Source: Clostridium sp. CAG:914 (GTDB lineage Bacteria > Bacillota_I > Bacilli_A > RF39 > UBA660). Taken from it: DNA of 64,000 bases. The notes under the pieces were generated by a model. The model was not told the DNA's origin. It made no database searches and saw only the letters and a list, made by a program, of their open reading frames with translations. The number at the start of each line of letters is the position of its first letter. Position 1 is the first letter of the stretch. Both the position numbers and the translations under genes were made by a program. The stretch spans positions 17,633 to 81,632 of the forward strand of contig FR902145.1 of NCBI GenBank assembly GCA_000437895.1, given 5' to 3'. This document shows, one piece after another, positions 10,781 through 19,050 of this stretch.

Positions 10781-10791
10781 AAAGGAACAAT

Positions 10792-10902
10792 ATGACACAA
10801 AAAAATATTGAAGAATTAAGTGATTTAGAACTCATAGAAATGTATCAAATAATAACAAATTTTATAAAATATTTAAGTGAAGAATTAGGAGATAAAGAAT
10901 GA
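10792..10902 (+). CDS. 36-residue small protein in the giant-protein operon
   Basis: A short ORF beginning MTQKNIEELSDLELIEMY, with a good ribosome site (AGAAAGGAACA). It starts 12 bp after the giant gene and overlaps the next start by 4 bp (ATGA). It is acidic and predicted helical, with no membrane segment. Its tight coupling on both sides argues that it is real. The function is unknown; it may be a small cytoplasmic partner of the 503-residue protein. Confidence 0.6.
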   Translation: MTQKNIEELSDLELIEMYQIITNFIKYLSEELGDKE

Positions 10903-12410
10903 AAGAACAATATGTTAATAATATAAATACTCATAAAGAAGTTCTAAATGCACTTCCCAAAAATAATGAAAAAAATATCAAAGCATATAAAAACAAAGTT
11001 TCTGAATTATTAATTCTATATAAACAAGATTTAACATCAATAATAGAAGAGATAGATAAAAGAAGTAAACATTATCTATCTCTCGGTAAAGATGAAAAAA
11101 TTGATTCAATAAATACAGAATTAACAAGTCTATTAACTATGCTTTCTATAACTAACAAATATAATTCTTCCTATGAAAAAAGTGGTCTAGATAAAATATT
11201 GTATCAGTTAGGACATTATTACACTATAAATTTAGATTTAGTCAATAATAATATCCTAAAAGCAATAGATATTTTTAAAAATGTTGAAGTAAACATTACT
11301 GCCAAAGACTTTAATTATAGTTATTATGCTAAAAAATACATAGAAAAATTATTATCATTAGATAATCAAAAAGATACTTATAATGAAGAGTTAAAACAAA
11401 CATTTGAAGATATCTATTGGAAATGTCCTGACATTATTAATCATATAACCATAAATTTTAAGTATTTATATTATTATTATCAAAAAAAGTTTGATATATA
11501 TTATAAAAATAAAATAACAATTTTAACAAAAGAAAATCTTTATGAAAAATATATAAATTTATCAATTAATAGAGATAATTTAATACAAGAAAGTAAATAT
11601 ATAATATTAAATAAATTCTTAAAAAACGAATTAAACATAACAGACTATGCCCCTGAAAAAGTAACTAAAATAAAAGAAGAAATTATACACAATGGAATAT
11701 CTAAAGATGAAGATATAATAGAATTATCTCACACTCTATATGAATATCACGAATATTTATCACTAAATTATTTAATTGAAGATATAAAAAAATTATATAA
11801 TGATAAAGAAAAATATAAAGGAATATACATTAAGAAGAAAAAAGAAATTACTAAAAAGGAAAGATTATTATTTAAAGAAAACAACAAAATATTAAAAAGT
11901 ATTAATAAAAATAATAATAAGAAATTTGATTACTATAATAATCTTATAAATAATGATATAAATACATTAAAAGTTTTATATGAAGAATTAGAGAATAGTT
12001 TTTTTCTAGAAAAAATAGCAAACCTATCAGCCGAATCAACTATATTAGATGTATTAATATTAAGTATTTCAAATTATAACTATCTAGTAGAAATATTTAA
12101 AAAGAATTCACTTAATCCAGAAGAAGAAATAAAAAAAATAACAAATCTGATTAATTATCCATATATAAATCTTATCAATAATATATGGATAAAAGATGAA
12201 AAAGATATTCCATTAATAATTATGGATAAATATAATTTATATGGTTTTAATATTACTAAAGAAATGCTAGAAAAAGATAACTTAGAAGTATTAATAAATA
12301 ATATTGATATATTAATAAACAGTATTCTTATTAAAAAACATAATCTAGATAACAATAAAATAAAGTTTATTAAAGAAAGTCAAACTATTTTAAATGATTT
12401 TGCTAAGTAA
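10899..12410 (+). CDS. Unknown helical 503-residue protein coupled to the giant adhesin
   Basis: I do not recognise a family. The protein has no signal peptide or membrane segment and is dominated by Lys, Asn, Ile, Leu and Glu in long predicted helices (for example around residues 300-350, where Lys and Glu alternate in a coiled-coil manner). It starts with ATGA overlapping the 36-residue ORF and is the last gene of the operon; the next promoter lies just after it. Being a cytoplasmic gene coupled to a giant exported repeat protein, it could be a dedicated chaperone, glycosyltransferase accessory or export factor, but nothing in the sequence decides this. Confidence 0.6.
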   Translation: MKEQYVNNINTHKEVLNALPKNNEKNIKAYKNKVSELLILYKQDLTSIIEEIDKRSKHYLSLGKDEKIDSINTELTSLLTMLSITNKYNSSYEKSGLDKILYQLGHYYTINLDLVNNNILKAIDIFKNVEVNITAKDFNYSYYAKKYIEKLLSLDNQKDTYNEELKQTFEDIYWKCPDIINHITINFKYLYYYYQKKFDIYYKNKITILTKENLYEKYINLSINRDNLIQESKYIILNKFLKNELNITDYAPEKVTKIKEEIIHNGISKDEDIIELSHTLYEYHEYLSLNYLIEDIKKLYNDKEKYKGIYIKKKKEITKKERLLFKENNKILKSINKNNNKKFDYYNNLINNDINTLKVLYEELENSFFLEKIANLSAESTILDVLILSISNYNYLVEIFKKNSLNPEEEIKKITNLINYPYINLINNIWIKDEKDIPLIIMDKYNLYGFNITKEMLEKDNLEVLINNIDILINSILIKKHNLDNNKIKFIKESQTILNDFAK

Positions 12411-12431
12411 TAGAAAGAATTGATTAATTAC

Positions 12432-12460
12432 TTGCATATAAAAAACTAATATGATATACT
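12432..12460 (+). promoter_or_regulatory. Promoter of the SipW-pair operon
   Basis: TTGCAT (12432-12437), a 17-bp spacer and TATACT (12455-12460), with the shared TATGATATACTTA context. An in-frame ATG at 12451 lies upstream of the -10 and so cannot be the start of the next gene. Confidence 0.8.
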
Positions 12461-12477
12461 TAAAATGTGGTGATAAA

Positions 12478-13005
12478 ATGAAAAAGATACTAAAAATAAT
12501 AGGAATAATTTTTATTGTAATATATAGTGTAATATCAATAACACTTACCATATGTTTATTAAACTATAATGACTATAATATAACAGTTCTAGGAGATAAA
12601 ACACTAATAATAGTAAAAGATGATGGATTATTACCTAGCTATAAAAAAGGAGATTTAGTAGTAGTAAGAAAAAATCCTAACTATGAAGTTAAAGCAGGAG
12701 ATAAAATATTCTTCTATGACAAAGAAGAAGAACAAGTAACTGTTAATCTAGGAACAGTTGTAAGCAAAAAGAACATAACTAAAACAGAAACAACTTATAC
12801 AATGAATGGCGATTACCCAATATCAAGTGAATATTTAATAGGAAAAACAGAAACTAGTAAAGTGTATCATGGTCTTGGGTCTGTACTATCCGTTTTAGAA
12901 TCAAGATTTGGTTTTCTATTTTTAATTATATTTCCAATATTAATATTGTTTATCTATGAAGTGTTTATTGTAATAAAAGAAGTAAAAACCCCAGATGAAG
13001 AATAA
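12478..13005 (+). CDS. Catalytically inactive SipW-like signal peptidase homologue
   Basis: 175 residues from the ATG after TGGTGAT. It has a membrane segment at about 7-28 and a second at about 150-172, with the S26 fold between. Aligned to the neighbour at 13625, the nucleophile box ATGSMEP becomes DDGLLP, so the catalytic Ser is Gly50. The THRV box becomes LGTV, so the catalytic His is Gly92. The downstream GD of the acidic box is kept (GDYP), and so is the substrate-groove motif KKGDLVVV. The topology and order of motifs are intact and the frame is open, so this is not a decayed gene. A role as a pseudo-peptidase (substrate presentation, regulation of SipW or polymer assembly) is inferred. 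It overlaps the next gene by 11 bp. Confidence 0.75.
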   Translation: MKKILKIIGIIFIVIYSVISITLTICLLNYNDYNITVLGDKTLIIVKDDGLLPSYKKGDLVVVRKNPNYEVKAGDKIFFYDKEEEQVTVNLGTVVSKKNITKTETTYTMNGDYPISSEYLIGKTETSKVYHGLGSVLSVLESRFGFLFLIIFPILILFIYEVFIVIKEVKTPDEE

Positions 13006-13603
13006 AATTATATATATAGTATGTGCCATAATGATATTTATTTCTATTTATGAAATAAAGAATACTTATGGCCTTTTTGAAAGTAAGAAAGAAATAGACA
13101 TAGATAAATCAGTTGCAAAGTGGAATATATATATTAATGATAATAACCTAAATACAACAGAAACATTTACTATTGATAATTTTACTTTTCAAGAAACAGA
13201 TACTGTTGCCAAAGATAAAATAGCACCAGGAATATTAGGATGGTTTGATATATTAATAGACGCAAGAGATACACAAGTGTCTATCATTTATGAAATTACT
13301 TTTGATTTTACAAGTCTATCAAGTAATATAACAGTAGAGAAAATAGAAGAAATAAATGGAAGAGAAATTATTAAAACCGGACCAAATACATATTCAAATT
13401 ATATAACGTTAGATGATATAAATAATAATGTAAAAGATACTATAAGAGTACATATAAAATGGAATAATGACGAAGAAAATAATGAAAATGATACCAATAT
13501 TGGAATAATTAAAAATAATTCTATCAAAATTCCGGTATCAATAACTGTTAGTCAGTATCTAAATGATACAATTGAGCCATATAATGAACAAGAAAATGAA
13601 TAA
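12995..13603 (+). CDS. TasA/camelysin-like exported protein, paralogue of 46-624
   Basis: 202 residues. The signal peptide (about 1-26) ends near TYGLFES and is followed by VAKWNIYIND. It shares IAPGxxGWFDILIDAR, a V-S-x-x-Y segment and the HIKWNND region with the protein at 46-624. It lies between the two signal peptidase homologues and overlaps the first of them, so it is an obvious substrate of the active one. The C-terminus is acidic and Asn-rich with no anchor. Fibre subunit or fibre accessory by family analogy. Confidence 0.7.
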   Translation: MKNKIIYIVCAIMIFISIYEIKNTYGLFESKKEIDIDKSVAKWNIYINDNNLNTTETFTIDNFTFQETDTVAKDKIAPGILGWFDILIDARDTQVSIIYEITFDFTSLSSNITVEKIEEINGREIIKTGPNTYSNYITLDDINNNVKDTIRVHIKWNNDEENNENDTNIGIIKNNSIKIPVSITVSQYLNDTIEPYNEQENE

Positions 13604-13624
13604 GAATGATAAGTGGTGATATAA

Positions 13625-14233
13625 ATGTTAAAAGTAGTTAATAAAATATTTCAAATATTTATTGATTTTTTAGTATTTATTATCAGTATCTTAATTCTTT
13701 TTTCTTTATATAATATAATTTCTATTAAAATATTAAATAAACCATATACAAATCTTTTCTGCTTTAGCATATTTGAAATAGCAACAGGAAGTATGGAACC
13801 AACACTAAATGTTAAAGATATGGTTATAGTAAAGATAACTAAAGAAATAAAAGTTAATGACATAATAACCTATGAAGAAGATGGTAATTTAATTACTCAT
13901 AGAGTAATAGATATAAAAAATGACACCATAACAACAAAAGGTGATGCAAACAACAGCTTAGATGTTAAGGTTCCAAAAGAAAAAATTGTAGGTAAGATAG
14001 TATTTGTTATAAAAAAAGGTGGTATAATTAGAGAAATATTTATAACACCTAAAGTCATTATAAGTATTATTATTACACTAATATTAATAAGCCTATGTCT
14101 ATCATATAGACAAGACAAAAATATAAAAAAGCCAAAAAAGAAGGCAAAAAAATTAGACAATAAAAAAGAAGATAATCTGAAAAAAAATAAATCATTTCAA
14201 GATCTTAAAAATGAAGTATATAATAAAGAGTAG
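13625..14233 (+). CDS. sipW: SipW-type signal peptidase I (active)
   Basis: 202 residues. An N-terminal membrane segment (about 10-33) is followed by the S26 boxes: ATGSMEPTL with nucleophile Ser56, THRV with His92 in place of the usual Lys, and KGDANNSLD with Asp107 and Asp113. A Ser/His/Asp arrangement is the mark of the SipW/archaeal-eukaryotic branch. A second membrane segment lies at about 140-162, followed by a lysine-rich cytoplasmic tail. SipW removes signal peptides from TasA-type fibre proteins; several such substrates are encoded around it. The start follows AAGTGGTGAT. The gene symbol is used by family resemblance. Confidence 0.85.
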   Translation: MLKVVNKIFQIFIDFLVFIISILILFSLYNIISIKILNKPYTNLFCFSIFEIATGSMEPTLNVKDMVIVKITKEIKVNDIITYEEDGNLITHRVIDIKNDTITTKGDANNSLDVKVPKEKIVGKIVFVIKKGGIIREIFITPKVIISIIITLILISLCLSYRQDKNIKKPKKKAKKLDNKKEDNLKKNKSFQDLKNEVYNKE

Positions 14234-14241
14234 GTGAAATA

Positions 14242-14826
14242 ATGATTGATATAAAAAAATTTTTAAAATACAACAGATTAACAATAGCTATCATAATATT
14301 AGCAATTTTACTTTTTATTGTACCAATCACATATTCAAGATTTCAATCAACTAGAACACCTAATGCCGAAATTGAAACAGCTTTCTATATAATTGATTCT
14401 AACTATGAAACTAAAAGTGTTCATTTAGATGACTTAGTTCCAAGTGATACCCCATATACATATAATTTCACAGTAGCAAATAATAATGGAACAGATAGAG
14501 CAGAAACAGATATTGAATATACAATAGAAATCACCTCCACAACTAATTTACCACTAACTTATGCCTTATATTTAAATCAAGAGTATACAGATGAAGATAG
14601 TACTAATATAATTATCAACGACACAACTCAACCAGATGAGTATGGAACTTACTTTAAAAAGATGGTAACAGAATCAAAAAAATTTTCTCATCTAAAAGAT
14701 GAAAGTAATTCATATCAGATGACTGTAGTATTTCCAAAAGAATATGAAGATTTTGAATATCAAGGAATAATAGAAGGCATAATTATTACAGTAAAATCTA
14801 AACAAGTAATTGAAGAAAATAATTAA
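14242..14826 (+). CDS. Exported protein with SipW-type signal region
   Basis: 194 residues. A signal peptide (about 12-32) ends at PITYSRFQST, again with the aromatic residue common after the cleavage site in this cluster. The mature part is a beta-rich domain with the segment VANNNGTDRAETDIEYTIEI, typical of small TasA-like sandwiches. It starts 9 bp after sipW behind GTAGGTGA and closes that operon. Likely a fibre subunit; the family assignment is weaker than for its neighbours. Confidence 0.6.
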   Translation: MIDIKKFLKYNRLTIAIIILAILLFIVPITYSRFQSTRTPNAEIETAFYIIDSNYETKSVHLDDLVPSDTPYTYNFTVANNNGTDRAETDIEYTIEITSTTNLPLTYALYLNQEYTDEDSTNIIINDTTQPDEYGTYFKKMVTESKKFSHLKDESNSYQMTVVFPKEYEDFEYQGIIEGIIITVKSKQVIEENN

Positions 14827-14864
14827 ACAAACAAAAAACAATGTCGAAAAATATCGAAATATAC

Positions 14865-14893
14865 TTGCATTTAAAAAAAACTTATGATATACT
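14865..14893 (+). promoter_or_regulatory. Promoter of the second large fibre protein gene
   Basis: TTGCAT (14865-14870), a 17-bp spacer, TATACT (14888-14893), almost identical to the promoter at 12432. A 50-nt leader follows, including GGGAAGGAAGACCC, before the ribosome site AAAAGGAGAG. Confidence 0.8.
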
Positions 14894-14944
14894 TAAAAAG
14901 TAATATAGGGAAGGAAGACCCTAACGATAAAAAGGAGAGTTTGT

Positions 14945-16027
14945 ATGGAAGAGACAAAAGTTCTTACCGAAGAGGAAAGAAAAAAAAGACGCGAAGAAAG
15001 GCGAAAAAGAAAAAAATATAGATTATTGATATTACTTCTATTACTATTTGGAACTGGTGTAATGCTTGCAACTTCAACATATGCATGGTTTACATCAAAT
15101 AAAACCGTATCAGTTAATTCATTAAGTGTTAGCATTGATGCAAAAAATGGTATTCAAATATCAGCAGATGGAACAAATTGGAAATCAATTTTAAAAACAA
15201 CTGATATTACTGGTGCACATACTACATATCCAACAAGTGTTAACCAATTGCCAGATATCTTAGAACCAGTATCAACAGGTGGAGTAGTAAATGCTGCAGG
15301 AAAATTACCTATGTACTATGGAACGGTTGAAACATCAACCAGTGAGACTAATGGTGGTGAATATATTCTTACTTCTGTAACAGATGTCGAAACTGAATCA
15401 AATGGACCAACAAGTAATGGTAAATTTATAGCTTTTGATTTATTCTTTAAAGTAGCTAAAGATACTAATATCTATCTAACACCTAATTCAGGAGTTTCAA
15501 CATCAGACACAGCTGATGGAGGAATTAAAAATGCTTCAAGAATTGCTTTCATTGTCTTAGGAAATACTACTGATGGTGATACAGTAAGTAATATACAAGC
15601 ATTAAATAGTGGAGAGACTTCACCAACGTATATATGGGAACCAAACTATAATACACATACTGCAGCTGGAATTGCAAATGCCAGAGACGTTTATGGAAAT
15701 GATGCATTAGCAAGTGCTGGAACTATAGTTCCATATTCAGGAGTAATTGGTGAAATTAGTAAAACTGATGATATTTTACTAGGAAAAGCAACTCAAACCG
15801 ATAATGCAACTAAATTCAAAGATGTAACAATTAGTTATAAAACAAAGAAAGGTTTCACACATTATGTTCCAATATTCTCATTAACATCAGGAATAACTAA
15901 AGTAAGAATTTATATGTGGGTTGAAGGACAAGATGTTGACTGTGAAAATAATGCTTCAGGTGGAAAAATCGATTTTGATTTACAAATAACTACTGAACTT
16001 CCAGATGGAGCATCAACAAAGGAATAA
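14945..16027 (+). CDS. Major SipW-type fibre protein, paralogue of 1474-2484
   Basis: 360 residues. A strongly basic n-region (residues 10-27), a hydrophobic core and STYAWFTSN form a SipW-type signal peptide. The mature start is VNSLSVSIDAKNGIQIS. It shares with its paralogue YPTSVNQLPDILEPVST, GKFIAFDLF, TYIWEPNYNTHT and the C-terminal WVEGQDVDC signature. It is monocistronic, with its own strong promoter, a good ribosome site and a strong terminator, which fits the most abundant structural subunit. TasA-like fibre formation is inferred. Confidence 0.75.
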   Translation: MEETKVLTEEERKKRREERRKRKKYRLLILLLLLFGTGVMLATSTYAWFTSNKTVSVNSLSVSIDAKNGIQISADGTNWKSILKTTDITGAHTTYPTSVNQLPDILEPVSTGGVVNAAGKLPMYYGTVETSTSETNGGEYILTSVTDVETESNGPTSNGKFIAFDLFFKVAKDTNIYLTPNSGVSTSDTADGGIKNASRIAFIVLGNTTDGDTVSNIQALNSGETSPTYIWEPNYNTHTAAGIANARDVYGNDALASAGTIVPYSGVIGEISKTDDILLGKATQTDNATKFKDVTISYKTKKGFTHYVPIFSLTSGITKVRIYMWVEGQDVDCENNASGGKIDFDLQITTELPDGASTKE

Positions 16028-16036
16028 GTCATTATT

Positions 16037-16064
16037 AAAGAATCTGTTATCAGATTCTTTTTTT
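16037..16064 (+). terminator. Terminator of the major fibre protein gene
   Basis: AAAGAATCTG, a 4-nt loop, CAGATTCTTT, then T residues. Confidence 0.9.
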
Positions 16065-16075
16065 ATGTATTAAAT

Positions 16076-16624
16076 TTGAAAATATTTATTATATCTATAC
16101 ACTTATATAGTAAAGTTCATATATATTTATCTACAAAAATTTACTATCTAGTAAATAAAAAAGAAGAATTAAATAAAGCTATAGAATTTGCTTTTTCATA
16201 TGATGATAGTATCATTATAGAAGAAGAGATAAAAGGTTTTGAAGTGGGTTGTGCTATTCTAGGTAACAATAACTTAATTATAGGAGAAGTTGATGAGATA
16301 GATCTCCCAAATGATTTTTTTGATTATAATATGAAATATAAATCAAGTACTAATAGAATTATATTACCAGCAAATCTTAGTCAAAATGAAAGAAATAGAA
16401 TAAAAGAAACAGCGCTTAAAATATATAATACATTATACTGTGAAGGATTTGCACGAGTAGATATGTTCTATACAGAAAATAAAGAAATAATATTCAATGA
16501 AGTAAATACCATACCAGGATGTACCTCACATAGTAGATTTCCTGCTATGCTAAATTACATTGGATATGATTTTAGCAAGATGATAGATACGATAATAGAA
16601 TTAGGGATGAACAGAAAAAGTTGA
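16076..16624 (+). pseudogene. Remnant of a VanG/Ddl-type D-Ala-D-X ligase (C-terminal half)
   Basis: The open frame covers only the ATP-grasp C-terminal part of a D-alanine-D-alanine/D-serine ligase: IIIEEEIKGFEVGCAILGN, then FARVDMFYT, then FNEVNTIPGCTSHSRFP. The last motif is of the VanG-like subgroup. Complete enzymes have about 340-370 residues, while only about 155 align here. The N-terminal substrate domain and glycine loop are absent: a terminator hairpin sits directly upstream, and the first residues of the frame do not align. There is no ribosome site. It is a truncated relic, probably cut when the fibre locus was inserted or rearranged. Confidence 0.75.
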
Positions 16625-16626
16625 TA

Positions 16627-16667
16627 AAAAGATTGGGTACATTTTAAATAGTTCCTATCTTTTTTTA
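16627..16667 (+). terminator. Imperfect terminator after the ligase remnant
   Basis: AAAGATTGGG and CCTATCTTT can pair with one bulge across a 16-nt loop, followed by a T run. Confidence 0.5.
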
Positions 16668-16682
16668 AAATATTTAAAAAAA

Positions 16683-16704
16683 TAAAAAGACTTATATTAA
16701 GTCT
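16683..16704 (-). terminator. Terminator of the cdaA-cdaR operon
   Basis: On the minus strand AGACTTA, a 3-nt loop and TAAGTCT are followed by TTTTTATT, just after the cdaR stop. Confidence 0.75.
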
Positions 16705-16709
16705 CTTTA

Positions 16710-18101
16710 TTAACCATTAGCTTTAATAATTCTAATTTTAATCTTAGTAATCTTTGGAGAATAAGTAGCTCTTGCATCATCTCCAGTTACTATAACAGCA
16801 ACCTCATGAACTCCTTCTTTTAATCCTGATAAATCAACTACAGCCTTAATATTTGATTTATCAATACCTTTTAATACATCACTAGTACCTTTTACAACAA
16901 CTGTAGTAACAACATTTTCATTCTTATCTGAAATGCCTTCCTCTTTATAAGCTTGAGCTTTATAATTAGGATCAAGATTAATAGAATTAATTACAACATC
17001 ATTAATTTCAGTAGTTTCCTCATTGCCAAGAGTTATAGAAATTTTAGTATTATTAACGGATAACTCTCTAACTCCTTTTGGAATAGGAATACTAACATTA
17101 AACTCTTTATTTGAACTTAGATTAGTAACATCAACTTCTATTGGAATATATTCAATATTAGAAATAATATCTCTAGAACCATATATAGTAACTTTACTTT
17201 CACTACTAGTCATAGTATTTATAGCTTTACCAAATAATACTTCTCCAACTGGAACAACTTTAATAGGCACTTCTTTACTTGGAGCATCTAAATTAATCGT
17301 AGCAGTAACTTTACTTGGAACCATTTCTACATCTACAACTTTACCATTATTATCATAAGCTATTAGTGGAACATCATCTAACTCTACTACTCCAACTTGT
17401 GGATCCACTAATTTTTTAATATCAACTAAGGCACGAACTGTAGCAACTTCACTAATAGTGTGCTCAGCACCTTTAATAATAATTTCACTTTGATCTATAG
17501 TAACATTAGATATTGACATTTTAGTATTTAAACTATCTCTATTAATAACATCAATTGTAGCCGTTTTAGTAGAAGATACTTTAGGATATACAATAACAGT
17601 AACACTAGAAGGATTTAAAGTATAATTAATTGAATTAATAACACTTTCATAATTTAAATTAACTTTATGCGTACCTGGTTTTAAATTAGATAAATCAACA
17701 CTAACCGTACCAGTTGACAACTGTTTAGCTAAATACATATCAACTTTTCTTCCTATTAAAGTAACATCAACAGTATCAGGCAATCCTTCAATTACATAAG
17801 ATTCATTATTATACATAGCTTCAACTTTTTGATCATATAAAACTTCAGCATATGAATCAACAAGAACAACAGCTTTATTATTAACGGAGAAAAATAGAAC
17901 AATAGCCAATAATAAAGAAATCATAATTAAAGTATTTTTTCTAACTAACCACTTTTCAAATTTATCAGTTCTTTTCCCAAATTTACCTACTACTAAAAGA
18001 ACAAATTTAGTAACAGGAGTAATTATTTTTTTATCAAACCATCTAACAATAGACTTTAAGAATAAGGCTACTTTTTTTAAAAAACTCTTCTTATTATTCA
18101 T
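16710..18101 (-). CDS. cdaR: CdaR: YbbR-domain regulator of CdaA
   Basis: 463 residues from the ATG that overlaps the end of cdaA by 8 bp; an ATG 21 bp further upstream is possible but lies deeper in cdaA. A basic cytoplasmic N-terminus and one membrane segment (about 47-65) are followed by four YbbR-like repeats of about 85 residues outside the cell. They are recognisable by recurring V-x-(L/V)-x-G and K-V-(T/N)-(A/L)-x-(I/L) patterns. CdaR binds and modulates the membrane cyclic-di-AMP synthase CdaA. No glmM follows it here, unlike in many Firmicutes; the strand instead ends in a terminator. Confidence 0.9.
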   Translation of the reverse strand: MNNKKSFLKKVALFLKSIVRWFDKKIITPVTKFVLLVVGKFGKRTDKFEKWLVRKNTLIMISLLLAIVLFFSVNNKAVVLVDSYAEVLYDQKVEAMYNNESYVIEGLPDTVDVTLIGRKVDMYLAKQLSTGTVSVDLSNLKPGTHKVNLNYESVINSINYTLNPSSVTVIVYPKVSSTKTATIDVINRDSLNTKMSISNVTIDQSEIIIKGAEHTISEVATVRALVDIKKLVDPQVGVVELDDVPLIAYDNNGKVVDVEMVPSKVTATINLDAPSKEVPIKVVPVGEVLFGKAINTMTSSESKVTIYGSRDIISNIEYIPIEVDVTNLSSNKEFNVSIPIPKGVRELSVNNTKISITLGNEETTEINDVVINSINLDPNYKAQAYKEEGISDKNENVVTTVVVKGTSDVLKGIDKSNIKAVVDLSGLKEGVHEVAVIVTGDDARATYSPKITKIKIRIIKANG

Positions 18102-18921
18102 TTTTAGCATCCTCACTTTCATCGTCTAAGTCTTCATCCAATAGAAGCTCTCTTTTTGGTTTTAATTCTTCTATTAAAATCATACGCATATCATCTAAAG
18201 ATAAATTATAATTTAGGACTCCATTCATAGCAATAGAAACTTTACCAGTCTCTTCTGAAATAATTATAGCAATACAATCTGCTTCTTCACTAATTCCAAG
18301 AGCAGCTCTATGTCTAGTTCCTAACTTTTTATTAATTTTATTATTTAAACTAATAGGAAATACAGCACCAGCACAAGCAATTTTGTCTCCTTGAATTATA
18401 ACTCCACCATCATGTAAGGGATTTCTTGGAAAGAATATGGATATAAGTAATTCTGAAGAAATATCAGCATACAAGTTCTTGCTTCTTTCTATATATTGAT
18501 TTAAACTTATTTCTCTCTCTATAACTATTAGTCCCCCCATTCTAGCTTTCCTTAAATAGTCAACAGCATTAGTTATTTCATATACAACTTTTTCTCTTTC
18601 GTCCATAGTTAAAGTCCTATGATTAGTTATAATTTGTTTTCTACCTAATTGTTCTAATATATTTCTAATTTCTGGTTGAAATATAATTATAAGAGCCAAA
18701 GGACCCCACATCTTAACATATTCAAGTAAATATCCTAAAGTTGTTAACTTAAATACATAGTCACTTAATAATTTCAATATTATTATAATTAATACACCTT
18801 TAAAAATAAGTATCATCTTAATATTATTCTTTAAATTTTTTAACACAAAATATATAAGCATCCACACCAAAGATATATCCACAATAGTTTGTATTATAGT
18901 TAAAACACTATTTATTGTCAT
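18094..18921 (-). CDS. cdaA: Diadenylate cyclase CdaA
   Basis: 275 residues. There are three N-terminal membrane segments (about 5-27, 35-55, 62-82), then a DAC (DisA_N) domain with the two signature motifs: D171-G-G in NPLHDGGVIIQGD and G201-T-R-H-R in KLGTRHRAALG. It makes cyclic di-AMP from two ATP at the membrane and controls potassium and turgor homeostasis. The acidic C-terminal tail overlaps the start of cdaR. DGG replaces the more common DGA, a change also met in active homologues. Confidence 0.95.
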   Translation of the reverse strand: MTINSVLTIIQTIVDISLVWMLIYFVLKNLKNNIKMILIFKGVLIIIILKLLSDYVFKLTTLGYLLEYVKMWGPLALIIIFQPEIRNILEQLGRKQIITNHRTLTMDEREKVVYEITNAVDYLRKARMGGLIVIEREISLNQYIERSKNLYADISSELLISIFFPRNPLHDGGVIIQGDKIACAGAVFPISLNNKINKKLGTRHRAALGISEEADCIAIIISEETGKVSIAMNGVLNYNLSLDDMRMILIEELKPKRELLLDEDLDDESEDAKNE

Positions 18922-19013
18922 TTAAACACCATCCTTTAATATTTCTCTATAATATAAATTATAACATATAAATAATAAAAATGATAGTAAATTTTTTTTT
19001 ATTTATTACATAA

Positions 19014-19039
19014 AAAAAGCGTTTATATAAAACGCTTTA
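19014..19039 (-). terminator. Terminator of the thioester-protein gene
   Basis: AAAGCGTTT and its complement with a short A/T loop, ending in a T run on the minus strand. Confidence 0.85.
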
Positions 19040-19050
19040 AATCCTATATA

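Noticed and set aside
12451..12477. Start of the SipW-like gene at 12451
   Set aside because: The TATACT -10 box lies at 12455-12460, so the transcript begins downstream of this ATG.
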